A stretch of DNA of 64,000 nucleotides, taken from the NCBI RefSeq assembly GCF_000240225.1, contig NZ_AGUD01000006.1:1-64000 (forward strand), read 5' to 3'. Below the pieces are notes generated by a model. It saw only the letters and a list, made by a program, of their open reading frames with translations, was not told where the DNA came from and ran no database searches. This document shows positions 16,279-24,563 of the stretch, in pieces (the stretch's first letter is position 1; each line of letters starts with the position of its first letter). A program made the position numbers and the translations under genes. Source of the stretch: Patulibacter medicamentivorans (GTDB taxonomy: Bacteria; Actinomycetota; Thermoleophilia; Solirubrobacterales; Solirubrobacteraceae).

Positions 16279-17139
16279 ATGAGCACGACCGCGGAGACGA
16301 CGAGCACCCGGCCGACGCCCGGGGCCGACGAGATCGAACCCCGCTCGCGGACGTTCGCGGAGTGGGCTCAGCACGAGCCCAGCTTCCGGACCGTCCTCGG
16401 CCTGCGGGCGGTGATCCTCGCGTGCCTGCTCGTGGCGTGGCAGCTGCTGCACGCGCTCGAAGTGGGAGGGCCGGGCACGATCCCCTCGGTGCCAGGGGTG
16501 GTCCGCGAGCTCGCCGCCGTCACCACCGAGGCCGGGTTCGCCTCCGTCCTCTGGCAGACGGTGGGCCCGTGGCTGCTCGGGCTCGTGATCGTCGTGGTCG
16601 GAGGCGTGGCGATCGGGGTCGTCCTCGGGACGTTTTCCTTTGCCTATCGCAGCACGCGCGCCACGATCGACTTCGTGCGGTCGTTCCCCCCGGTCGCCGT
16701 GATTCCGCTGGCGGTCCTCACGCTCGGGGTCTCGACCAAGCTCAAGGTCGTCTTCATCGTGGCGACGTGCATCTGGCCGATGGTGCTGCAGACGATCGTC
16801 GGCGTCAGGTCCGTCGACCCGATCTCGCGCCAGGCGGCTCGGAGCATGCGCCTCTCGTGGTGGCAGGCCGTGCGCTGGGTCGTGCTGCCGGCGACGATGC
16901 CCTACGTGGCGACCGGCCTGCGGATCTCGGCCGTGATGGCGCTGCTCGTCACGATCGGCGTCGAGATCCTCGGCGGCGTTGCGGGACTGGGACAGAGCAT
17001 CGCGACCTTCGAGGCGGCGGGGGACGTCGACACCATGTGGGGGTACCTGCTGACCGCGATGCTCCTCGGGGTGATCGTCAGCCAGGGCTTCTCGCGCTTG
17101 GAGCGCTTCGCGCTGCGCTGGCACGCGTCGCAGCGGTGA
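16279..17139 (+). CDS. ABC transporter permease (SsuC/TauC type), second subunit
   Basis: The protein has 286 residues and begins 3 bp after the ATPase stop. A polar N-terminus of ~40 residues is followed by about six membrane helices. The ATPase-docking loop reads VRSVDPISRQAARSMRLSW with VVLPATMPYV after it. It differs strongly from the first permease, so the transporter is a heterodimer, as in some nitrate/taurine/aromatic-acid systems. The stop is followed by only 25 bp before the next gene, which nevertheless has its own -10 element. Confidence 0.87.
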   Translation: MSTTAETTSTRPTPGADEIEPRSRTFAEWAQHEPSFRTVLGLRAVILACLLVAWQLLHALEVGGPGTIPSVPGVVRELAAVTTEAGFASVLWQTVGPWLLGLVIVVVGGVAIGVVLGTFSFAYRSTRATIDFVRSFPPVAVIPLAVLTLGVSTKLKVVFIVATCIWPMVLQTIVGVRSVDPISRQAARSMRLSWWQAVRWVVLPATMPYVATGLRISAVMALLVTIGVEILGGVAGLGQSIATFEAAGDVDTMWGYLLTAMLLGVIVSQGFSRLERFALRWHASQR

Positions 17140-17149
17140 CCGCTGCGGC

Positions 17150-17155
17150 TAGGCT
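17150..17155 (+). promoter_or_regulatory. -10 element TAGGCT, leaderless promoter
   Basis: TAGGCT ends 9 bp before the GTG start at 17165 and supports that start: the transcript would begin at or near the first codon. No RBS is present. Confidence 0.4.
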
Positions 17156-17164
17156 GGACGGAAC

Positions 17165-17803
17165 GTGTCACCGGCTGCGTATCCGAAGCGCGGGACGCCG
17201 TCTCCCACTCGGAAGCCGGAGGGGGCACGCGGGGCGCCCCGAGACCCTGGCGACCCGCAGGGCGAGCACGGAGTTGGGGGAGCCGTATCGGCCCTGCCGT
17301 TCCGGGGCGCGATCGCGCCCCTGCGGTTCCCGCAGATCCGGCTGGTCACGTCCCGACCGGACGCGGTGGCGGCGTGGTACGAGACCGTCGTCGGGACGCG
17401 GGCGACGCTGGACGGCGAACGGCTCGGCGGCGCTGGGCCGATCGTCCTGACGGTCGGGGAGCCGAGTCCGACGCGACGCTCGATCGACTTCCGCTATGCG
17501 TCGATCGACGATCTGCTCGCGAACTACCTGCGGCTCCAGCTCTTCGAGATCAGCCCGGTGGAGGCCGCGCTGATCGGCGACCAGACCGAGATCCGCTACC
17601 GCGACCCGGACGGCAACGGCGTCGCACTCGGGTACGTGCACGACTGCTGGAGGCCGGCGGGGACATCCGCGCCCGTGGGCGAGCACGCCTTCGATCCGAG
17701 GATCGTGCTCGACGCCCGGAAGACCGGCGCCTCGGTCAGCGAGATCACGTCGATGCTGCGGCGCGCGGTTGCCGCCGAGCCGACTGGTCCGGCCGAGTCC
17801 TGA
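17165..17803 (+). CDS. VOC/glyoxalase-fold protein
   Basis: The protein has 212 residues. The GTG start is supported by the -10 element nine bases upstream. The first ~45 residues are rich in Pro, Gly and Arg and look disordered. The VOC fold follows: IRLVTSRPDAVAAWYETVVG (about 58-77) is the usual first beta-alpha unit, and the Glu in TEIRYRDPDGNGVALGYV (about 138-156) is a typical metal-ligand position. Such proteins include glyoxalases, epimerases, ring-cleavage dioxygenases and resistance proteins. With a single visible VOC module it would work as a dimer. Context suggests a catabolic or detoxifying step in the island; the reaction is unknown. Confidence 0.65.
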   Translation: MSPAAYPKRGTPSPTRKPEGARGAPRDPGDPQGEHGVGGAVSALPFRGAIAPLRFPQIRLVTSRPDAVAAWYETVVGTRATLDGERLGGAGPIVLTVGEPSPTRRSIDFRYASIDDLLANYLRLQLFEISPVEAALIGDQTEIRYRDPDGNGVALGYVHDCWRPAGTSAPVGEHAFDPRIVLDARKTGASVSEITSMLRRAVAAEPTGPAES

Positions 17804-17883
17804 TCGCCGCGGTTCGTCGCGTCCGACCGAAACCCGACCGTTTGTCCCCAGCTGAGACGAAGATCCCGCCCGTGACCCGGGGA

Positions 17884-17889
17884 TAGCGT
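17884..17889 (+). promoter_or_regulatory. -10 element TAGCGT, leaderless promoter
   Basis: TAGCGT ends 7 bp before the GTG at 17897. This is the spacing expected when transcription starts at the initiation codon. The 93-bp gap has no RBS. Confidence 0.45.
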
Positions 17890-17896
17890 CCGCTGC

Positions 17897-18784
17897 GTGT
17901 CCAGGGAGATCGTGACCATCACCGACGGTGCGGCGTACGCGCTGTGCAACTCGATCGTTCTGAGCGGCATGGAATCGTCGCACCCGGCCGAAGCCCGCGG
18001 CGTCACCAGCTCGAACTGCTACCTGCTCGTCGAGGGCGAGCACGCGCTCATGGTCGACACGGGCTTCGCCGTCCACCAGCGCGCGCTCGTCGCGCAGCTC
18101 GAGCAGCTGCTCGACGAGCGGTCGCAGCTGGCGCTGCTGCCGTTGCGCTTCGGCGAGTTCGCCGGCGTCTGCAACGTCCGGCCGATCGCGGAGCGCTTCG
18201 GCGCCACGCAGCTCTACGGGCGGTTCTTCGGAGAGCCGGACGAGTGGCTCGACTTCAGACCGGACCTCGACGCTCCGGGAGCTCCCGGCGGAGGCCTGGC
18301 GGAGCTGCGCTCCGTGCCCACCCCGGCAGACGGGCGGATCGCCGTCGACCCCGTGGGGCGAAGGGTCGTCGAGATCCTGGTCGCCCCGGTCCGGCTGCTG
18401 CCGGAACCGTGGGCGTACGACCACCGCACGCGGACGCTCTTCACCGGTGACCTGTTCGGATGGGTCGACTTGGAGTCGGAGGGCTCGGCGGCCGTCCTCC
18501 AGGAGTCCGACGAGGACGCCACGACGGTCGAAGCCGTGGGGACGTACCTCGAGCGCAACCGCTTCTGGTGGTTGGCCGGCGGCGACACCGAGAGCCTGCG
18601 CAACGGCATGTCGTCGCTCGCAGAGAGGCTCGAGATCGAGACGATCGCACCCGGCAACGGACGGGTGCTCCGCGGTCGCCCGGTGGTGGAGCGTCACCTC
18701 ACCATGTTCGACGAGGCCCTGGCCCAGGCCGAGCAGCGTCCGTCCGTCGGCGTCGCGGCCGGCACGTGGCCGTTCGGAGGTTGA
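17897..18784 (+). CDS. Metallo-beta-lactamase-fold protein lacking the metal motif
   Basis: The protein has 295 residues from a leaderless GTG start. The fold is visible from SSNCYLLVEGEHALMVDTGF (about 37-56), a later FTGDLFGWVD (about 181-190) and IAPGNGRVL near the end. The first metal motif (HxHxDH, or HxExDH in the diiron branch) is replaced by a stretch with no His (PLRFGEFAG), and the usual terminal GHG is GNG. It is therefore probably not a metal hydrolase. It is followed at once by a related protein that keeps the His/Glu ligands, so the two may act as a pair. Partner and substrate are unknown. Confidence 0.65.
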   Translation: MSREIVTITDGAAYALCNSIVLSGMESSHPAEARGVTSSNCYLLVEGEHALMVDTGFAVHQRALVAQLEQLLDERSQLALLPLRFGEFAGVCNVRPIAERFGATQLYGRFFGEPDEWLDFRPDLDAPGAPGGGLAELRSVPTPADGRIAVDPVGRRVVEILVAPVRLLPEPWAYDHRTRTLFTGDLFGWVDLESEGSAAVLQESDEDATTVEAVGTYLERNRFWWLAGGDTESLRNGMSSLAERLEIETIAPGNGRVLRGRPVVERHLTMFDEALAQAEQRPSVGVAAGTWPFGG

Positions 18785-18786
18785 TG

Positions 18787-19605
18787 ATGCGCAGCGTTTC
18801 CGACCACAATCCGCTTCCCCGTGAGCTTGCGCCGGGCGTGTACTGGCTCGGGCAGTGCTCGATGCTGGAGTTCGGTGGCCGGGTGCTCCACCAGTACGCA
18901 TCGACCTTCCTCGTGACCGGGAGCCGGACGTCGGTGCTGGTCGAAGGTGGCCTGACCCGCGACGTGCCCTGCATCCTCGAGCAGCTTGAGGGGCTGTTCG
19001 CGCAGGGCGTGCCCGAGCCCGAGTACCTGTTCCTGACGCACACCGAGATTCCGCATGCAGGTGGCATCGGGCGGTTTCTCCAGCGGTTCCCGGACGCCGT
19101 CGCCTGCGGCGAGGTGCGAGACCTCCACCTGACCTTCCCGCAGTACGCGGAGCGGTTCGTCGCGATGGATCCGGGAGACGTCATCGATCTCGGCGATTCG
19201 CAGTTCCACGTCGTCGAGGCGGTCTTCCGCGACCTCGCCTATACGCGGTGGGGCTTCGATTCGCGGCGGCGGATCCTCTTCGCGGGCGACCGATTCTCGT
19301 ACTCGCACTACCACGACGTCGGGCACTGCGGCGCGGTCGCCGAGGAGGTCGACGGACTCGAGGTCGCCGACGAGGTCGCGCTCTTCGCGATGGCGGCCTT
19401 CTTCTGGACGAAGTTCGTCGACGTCGAGCCCTACATCGCTCGCCTGAACGAGCTGATCGTCGACGAGCTCGGGGTCGAGATCATCGCGCCGACCCACGGC
19501 CTGCCGATCACCGATCCGGCCGCCACCATGCCGGCGATCGAGCGAGGTCTCCGGGCGGGCAGCGCCAGCGGCATGGTCGCGAATCCGCTGGACAACCCCG
19601 GGTGA
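18787..19605 (+). CDS. Metallo-beta-lactamase-fold protein (HxExxH type)
   Basis: Two adjacent ATGs (18784, 18787) are possible. I prefer 18787 because RBS GGAGG (18776-18780) is then six bases away. The 272-residue protein has the fold markers STFLVTGSRTSVLVEGG, a metal-binding loop LTHTEIPHAGG (about residues 83-93), FAGDRFSYSHYHDVGHC (about 165-181, giving Asp and extra His) and IAPTHG. The HxExxH variant is like the diiron, oxygen-reacting branch of the superfamily rather than the zinc hydrolases. It is coupled to the metal-site-less homologue just upstream. Confidence 0.7.
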   Translation: MRSVSDHNPLPRELAPGVYWLGQCSMLEFGGRVLHQYASTFLVTGSRTSVLVEGGLTRDVPCILEQLEGLFAQGVPEPEYLFLTHTEIPHAGGIGRFLQRFPDAVACGEVRDLHLTFPQYAERFVAMDPGDVIDLGDSQFHVVEAVFRDLAYTRWGFDSRRRILFAGDRFSYSHYHDVGHCGAVAEEVDGLEVADEVALFAMAAFFWTKFVDVEPYIARLNELIVDELGVEIIAPTHGLPITDPAATMPAIERGLRAGSASGMVANPLDNPG

Positions 19606-19623
19606 TCGCTGGATCATCGGACG

Positions 19624-21162
19624 GTGCCCGGTCCCGAGCTCGATCCGGCCTACCGCACAGCGGTTGCCGGCGCCCTACGCGAGATCCAGAGCACGGAGCA
19701 TGATCGTGCGGCGCTGCTCGACGTCGTCGCCCGTCACGCGGCGGGGCTGACCGGGGCCGACCTCGGCCTCGTCGCCCTGCGAGCGCCCTCGGGGACCGAG
19801 GAGGTGATCGCGGCCTTCCCCGTCGACGGCGGGATGGAGGGGGTGGACCCTGACGGCGCGCTCGACGCGGCCGGCCTGGCGCGCATCCGGCGCGTCGCCG
19901 TCGGGGGCGAGGGCGGCCCGGTCGGATCGGTGTGCGTCGCCTGGCGGTCGCACGCGGCGCCTCGTCCGCACGAGGCCTGGGTGCTCGAAGCGCTGGCGAA
20001 GCACGCGGCGATCGCGCTGGAGCATGGTGAGCTGCGGGATACGGTTCGGGTTCGGGTCGAGATGCTCACGCGCTACTTCACGGCCTTTCGCGAGATGACG
20101 GCCGCGACGGTCGAGGACCTGGGCGTGGTCGGGCTCGTTGGGCTCGTCGAGCGGTTCCTCGAGCGCACGGTCCGCATCGCGCCGTCGGCGGACATCGCTC
20201 CGTATCTGCCCGCGGTCGTCTGTCGCGACGCGGATCCCGGGCCGGCCGACGCGGGGACGTGGCCGATCGAGACCGACACCAAGTACCTCGGGCAGCTGGT
20301 CGCCTCCGGCGCTCGGCTCGGCGCACTCGAGGAGGGCATCCTGCGCTACGGCGCCCGCCTGATCGCGATCGAGGCCCATCGGTTGCGCAGCGCTCGCGAA
20401 GCCCAGTTCCGACTCCGCGCCGAGCTGCTCTCCGAGGTGCTGGCCGGCCGACCGATCGAAAGCGAGCCCATCCGGCACCTGGCGGCCCGTCTCGACGTCC
20501 GTCTCGACGTCCCCTACGCGGCCCTGGCGGTCTGGGTCGACGACCCTCGTCGCAGGTTGGATGCGCTCTCGGCCGTCCGCGAGCTGGAGACGAGCGGCGG
20601 CTCGATGCTGGCCGTCGAGCGCGAGCGATCCCTCGTCATCGCCGTCCCCGACGGCGCGGAGGTCGAGGAGATCGCCGCCCGGCTGCTCGCGGTGCTGGCC
20701 CGGCAGGAATGGCGGCCGAGCATCGGGGTCGGTCGGACCACGGCCGATCTCGCCGCGGCGGCGCGCGAGGCGATCGCGGCGGCGAGGCTGGCTGCCGCCG
20801 CGGACGGCGGCCTCCTGCACGCAGCGGAGCTCGGGCCGCTGGCGTTCCTCCTGGACGCTCCGGACCTGGCGAGCGCGTCCGAATCGGTGCTGCGGATCCT
20901 CGGGCCGCTGGAAGCCCACGACGCCCGGGCTCGCGTGCCGCTGACGCCGACGTTGCGCGCGATGATCGAGGGTGACGGCCACCACCCGACCGTCGCCAAG
21001 CGGTGCGGCATCCATGCCAGCACGCTGAAGTACCGGCTGGGGCGGATCGAGCATCTGCTCGGGGTGCGGCTCGCCGACCGGCGCGTCAGGATCGAGCTCG
21101 CGCTGGCGATCCGGCTACGAACGCTGCTCGAGGATCTCGGTCGCCGGCCGCTGGTCGGCTGA
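19624..21162 (+). CDS. PucR/CdaR-type regulator with GAF-like sensor
   Basis: The protein has 512 residues from GTG 19624. The N-terminal half looks like a GAF domain (about 20-140, ending in EALAKHAAIALEHGELRD). The middle resembles the GGDEF-like CdaR/PucR module, and the C-terminus has the PucR helix-turn-helix (HHPTVAKRCGIHASTLKYRL, about 448-467). Such proteins activate catabolic operons in response to a metabolite. It lies 18 bp after the MBL gene, so it is probably cotranscribed with it. Its 3' end overlaps that of the opposite-strand PucR gene by 48 bp. Confidence 0.82.
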   Translation: MPGPELDPAYRTAVAGALREIQSTEHDRAALLDVVARHAAGLTGADLGLVALRAPSGTEEVIAAFPVDGGMEGVDPDGALDAAGLARIRRVAVGGEGGPVGSVCVAWRSHAAPRPHEAWVLEALAKHAAIALEHGELRDTVRVRVEMLTRYFTAFREMTAATVEDLGVVGLVGLVERFLERTVRIAPSADIAPYLPAVVCRDADPGPADAGTWPIETDTKYLGQLVASGARLGALEEGILRYGARLIAIEAHRLRSAREAQFRLRAELLSEVLAGRPIESEPIRHLAARLDVRLDVPYAALAVWVDDPRRRLDALSAVRELETSGGSMLAVERERSLVIAVPDGAEVEEIAARLLAVLARQEWRPSIGVGRTTADLAAAAREAIAAARLAAAADGGLLHAAELGPLAFLLDAPDLASASESVLRILGPLEAHDARARVPLTPTLRAMIEGDGHHPTVAKRCGIHASTLKYRLGRIEHLLGVRLADRRVRIELALAIRLRTLLEDLGRRPLVG

Positions 21163-22749
21163 GAAGGGTGATGCTCCCCGGGCTTCCAGGATGCGCAGCG
21201 TGGTGACGGCCGTCTGGAACCGCAGCGCCGCGTCGGGGTCGGCGATCGACGGTCCGACGACCGACTCGACGATCCCGAGCCGGTACTTCAGCGTGCTCGG
21301 GTGGATATACAGGCGGTCCGCGAGGGACGAGCGGGTTCCGTCGGACTCGATGTAGGCCACGAACGTCTCGAGCAGCGGGATTCGCATCGTGCGGTCGGTC
21401 GCGACGAGCTCGCCGAGCACCTCGCTGACGAAGCTCCGCGATTGGCCCAGGTCCGGGACGGAGAGCAGCGCCGCGAGCGGTCCGAGGTCCTCCGCCCGCA
21501 GGACGCCTCCGTCGTCGCCGCGATCGCGCAGGATCTGGAGGCAGGTGATGGCCTGGAGGTGCGCGTCCGCGACGTTCGTCGTGGATCCGCTGACACCCAC
21601 CAGGACCGGCAGCCCCACATCGGCCAGATGGCTGGCCAACTGGCTCGCCAGGTTGCGCACCATCGAGTCGCCGTCGGAGCTGTGCGTGGCCAGGACGATC
21701 CGTCCTGCCCGCTCGAAGGCGAGCACCTTGCTGACCATCTGCCCGGAGAGTCGCGCCGCGCCGTCGCGGACGCGACGCAGCACGTAGGTCGGGTCGATGG
21801 CGGTGTCGACGGCCTGCAACGCGATCAGCGGCGTGACGCGGAGAAGATCGAGGCCGGCCTGCTGCAGCCTCAGCGCGATGCGGGCCCGGGCACCGGACGC
21901 ACCGTCCGGAAGGTCCACCAGCTCTTCGAGCAACGTTCCCCGGAAGGTCGATTCCGCTTCGTCGACCGCCTGCTGCCGGCGAAGCTCGATCGCGACCAGC
22001 CGGGCGGCATCCGCGACGAGGTACCGGTCGACGGTCGTCATCCTCGACGACCCGCCCTCCACGACGATGCAGCCGAGCTGGGAGCCGGCCGACATGATCG
22101 GCTCGCCGTGATCCTCGGGTGCGTCCGGCGCCGCGTCCGGCGCTACGAGCACGCGCGTCGGCGGGGAGACGAGGTCGTCCAACGCACGCTGGAGCTGCTG
22201 GAGCCCCTCGTTGCGGAAGAGCACGCCCGTGAGGCGATAGGCCCCGGCGAACGCCTCGCGAAGCGTCAGGGCCTCGGCGGCCGCGCTGGCGTGGCGCCGA
22301 CCGCTGTCCAAGCCGACGGCGGCGTGACTGGCGATCAGCTCGAGCGCCGGCAGGTCGTCAGGGCCGTGCGCCCCCGCGATGCACAGGACGCCGAGGATGC
22401 GGTCGGCAAGCGCGACCGGAGCCGCGGCCACCCGAGTCGGCTGGCCGCCCGGGCCGGGGACCACGGTCGTGATCGCCGATCCCCCGCGGCGTGCCGCGTC
22501 TTCGACGCCCTCGCGGGGAACCGCCTCGACCCAGTCCAGCGGATCGTTCCCGGCGAGATGGGTGCGGCCGTCGGCGCCGTCGTCCGAGAACCACCCGGCG
22601 GTCGCCCCGAACAGCTCGACGCTGAGCGCGACCACGGCGTCGAGCATGTTGGGCGGATCGAGCTCGTAGCGCTGGATGGCTTCCAGCGCGTCCCAGATCG
22701 TGGTCGCGGGCTCGTCGCCGGGGTGCCGGTGTCGTGGCGGGGCGAGCAC
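21115..22749 (-). CDS. PucR/CdaR-type regulator with GAF-like sensor
   Basis: The protein has 544 residues. The GTG start at 22749 lies six bases after a - strand -10 element (TAGGAT). A GAF-like N-terminal half (about 30-150) precedes a middle CdaR-like module and a C-terminal HTH (RSSLADRLYIHPSTLKYRL). It is a paralogue of the 19624-21162 product and points at it, the two genes sharing their last 48 bp. Its promoter region is shared with the divergent CoA-ligase operon (22893 onward), so it is the best candidate activator of the amidohydrolase-LeuCDB-oxidoreductase genes. The inducer is unknown. Confidence 0.82.
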   Translation of the reverse strand: MLAPPRHRHPGDEPATTIWDALEAIQRYELDPPNMLDAVVALSVELFGATAGWFSDDGADGRTHLAGNDPLDWVEAVPREGVEDAARRGGSAITTVVPGPGGQPTRVAAAPVALADRILGVLCIAGAHGPDDLPALELIASHAAVGLDSGRRHASAAAEALTLREAFAGAYRLTGVLFRNEGLQQLQRALDDLVSPPTRVLVAPDAAPDAPEDHGEPIMSAGSQLGCIVVEGGSSRMTTVDRYLVADAARLVAIELRRQQAVDEAESTFRGTLLEELVDLPDGASGARARIALRLQQAGLDLLRVTPLIALQAVDTAIDPTYVLRRVRDGAARLSGQMVSKVLAFERAGRIVLATHSSDGDSMVRNLASQLASHLADVGLPVLVGVSGSTTNVADAHLQAITCLQILRDRGDDGGVLRAEDLGPLAALLSVPDLGQSRSFVSEVLGELVATDRTMRIPLLETFVAYIESDGTRSSLADRLYIHPSTLKYRLGIVESVVGPSIADPDAALRFQTAVTTLRILEARGASPFSADQRPATEILEQRS

Positions 22750-22892
22750 GTCCCGATCCTACGTCTCGCGACCTCAGCTCGGGCGACCGGAAGTCGGCCC
22801 GAAGTTCGTCGTCCGAGGTGAAGTCGCCCGCGAGCTCGGCGGATTGAATGGCCCCAGTCGTTGTCGGACGCACCGATCTCGAGCAACCACCC
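22750..22892. promoter_or_regulatory. Divergent control region between PucR and CoA-ligase operon
   Basis: The - strand holds -10 TAGGAT (22756-22761), six bases before the PucR start. Between the genes are related elements GGAAGTCGG (22789-22797), CGAA-G-TTCG (22800-22808) and TGAAGTCGC (22819-22827). They resemble the CGAAGTCG half of the palindrome at 14500. They are candidate PucR-protein sites. No clear -10 for the + strand was found. Confidence 0.4.
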
Positions 22893-24494
22893 ATGCCTTA
22901 CGCACGTACCGCCTCTCCCGTCCCGACCCCCACCGCCGAGACCGCCCGCGCCCGCCGGCAGACGATGGGGGACTTGCTCAGGTGGTCGGCGGCGCGCCAT
23001 CCGGAGCGCCTGGCGCTGGTGTCCGCCGGTCGGCGCGTGAGCTACGGGGACCTCGACCGCGAGGTCAACCGAACGGCGAACGCGATCGTCGGCGCCGGTC
23101 TCCGCCGAGGGGATCGCCTGGCGCTCCTGGCGCGCAACTCCCACGAGTTCGTGGTGCTCTACTACGCCTGCGCCAAGGCCGGGGTGATCGTCGTCCCGAT
23201 CAACTTCATGCTCCAGGCGCACGAGGTCTCCTACATCCTCGAGGCCTCGGGAGCGGTCGCCTTCGTGGTCGACGATGCGCTCCACGTCGTGGGGGCGACT
23301 GCTCTCGGTGGCGAGCTCGGCGAGCAGGTGCGCGTCCGCGCGATGATCGGGGCGGCCAAGCCCGGGTGGCTCGACGTCGACGACTGGGCCCGGTGGGGGG
23401 ACCCGACCGAGCCGATGGTCGAGCTCGACGACGACGATCCGCTCGAGCTGCTCTTCACCAGCGGGACCGAATCGCGTCCCAAGGCCGCCGCGCTCTCGCA
23501 TCGCAGCGTGATCGCGCAGCACACCAGCTGCATCGTCGGCGGTGAGATGACCGCCGCCGACGTCGAGGTGCACGCGCTGCCGCTCTACCACTGCGCGCAG
23601 CTGCACTGCTTCCTGACCGTGGACATCCAGCTCGGGGCGACGAGCATCGTGCTCCCCGGAGCCGACGCCGGACAGATCCTGGCCACCATCGAGCGGGAGA
23701 AGGCCACCAAGCTCTTCTGTCCGCCGACGGTCTGGATCAGCCTCCTCCGTCACGAGGACTTCGAGCGGCGCGACCTGTCCAGCCTGCGCAAGGCCTACTA
23801 CGGAGCCTCGCCGATGCCGGTCGAGATCCTGCACGAGCTCCACCGCCGGCTCCCCGGTGTGCGGCTCTTCAACTTCTACGGGCAGACCGAGCTCGCGCCG
23901 ATCGCGACGATCCTGGCTCCGGAGGATCAGGTTCGGAAGGCGGGCAGCGCCGGCCGTCCGGCGGTCAACGTCGAGACCCGGGTGGTCGACGACGCCGGAG
24001 CGACGCTGCCTCCGGGCGAGGTCGGCGAGATCGTCCACCGCTCGCCCCAGGCGACGCTGGGCTACTGGGATCAGGCCGGCAAGACCGCCGAGAGCTTCGC
24101 GGGCGGGTGGTTCCACAGCGGCGATCTCGGGGTGTTCGACGAGGAGGGGTACCTCACGGTCGTCGATCGCAAGAAGGACATGATCAAGACGGGTGGGGAG
24201 AACGTGGCCAGCCGTGAGGTCGAGGAAGTGCTCTACGCACATCCGGACGTCACCGAGGCCGCCGTGTTCGCCACCGATCATCCCGTCTGGATCGAGGCGG
24301 TCACCGCAGCGGTCGTACCGCGTTCCGGCGCGGCGCTGACGACGCAGTCGGTCATCGACTTCTGCCGGGAGCGACTCGCGCCCTACAAGGCGCCGAAGTA
24401 CGTGGCGATCGTCGAGGACCTGCCGAAGAACGCCAGCGGAAAGATCCTCAAGCGCGAGCTGCGCACCCGGTTCGCGGAGATCGCCGCCGCCTAG
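22893..24494 (+). CDS. Acyl-CoA ligase (AMP-forming, fatty-acid/aryl type)
   Basis: The protein has ~533 residues from ATG 22893. An in-frame ATG at 22848 cannot be excluded, and neither has a good RBS. It belongs to the ANL superfamily. The phosphate-binding motif is LLFTSGTESRPKAA (somewhat divergent: SGTESRPK in place of SGTTGxPK), the adenine motif is FNFYGQTE, the hinge/aspartate motif is GWFHSGDLG, and the C-terminal catalytic Lys lies in KNASGKILK. It activates a carboxylic acid as acyl-adenylate and transfers it to CoA. As first gene of the 22893-32895 operon it probably activates the pathway's entry acid or an intermediate. The acid itself cannot be read from sequence. Confidence 0.88.
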   Translation: MPYARTASPVPTPTAETARARRQTMGDLLRWSAARHPERLALVSAGRRVSYGDLDREVNRTANAIVGAGLRRGDRLALLARNSHEFVVLYYACAKAGVIVVPINFMLQAHEVSYILEASGAVAFVVDDALHVVGATALGGELGEQVRVRAMIGAAKPGWLDVDDWARWGDPTEPMVELDDDDPLELLFTSGTESRPKAAALSHRSVIAQHTSCIVGGEMTAADVEVHALPLYHCAQLHCFLTVDIQLGATSIVLPGADAGQILATIEREKATKLFCPPTVWISLLRHEDFERRDLSSLRKAYYGASPMPVEILHELHRRLPGVRLFNFYGQTELAPIATILAPEDQVRKAGSAGRPAVNVETRVVDDAGATLPPGEVGEIVHRSPQATLGYWDQAGKTAESFAGGWFHSGDLGVFDEEGYLTVVDRKKDMIKTGGENVASREVEEVLYAHPDVTEAAVFATDHPVWIEAVTAAVVPRSGAALTTQSVIDFCRERLAPYKAPKYVAIVEDLPKNASGKILKRELRTRFAEIAAA

Positions 24495-24563
24495 CTGCCG
24501 CGGTCGTCGACCGCCGACGTGGCCTCGGCGCCACCGTTTTCATCAACTCAGGAGGAGCAGCAC

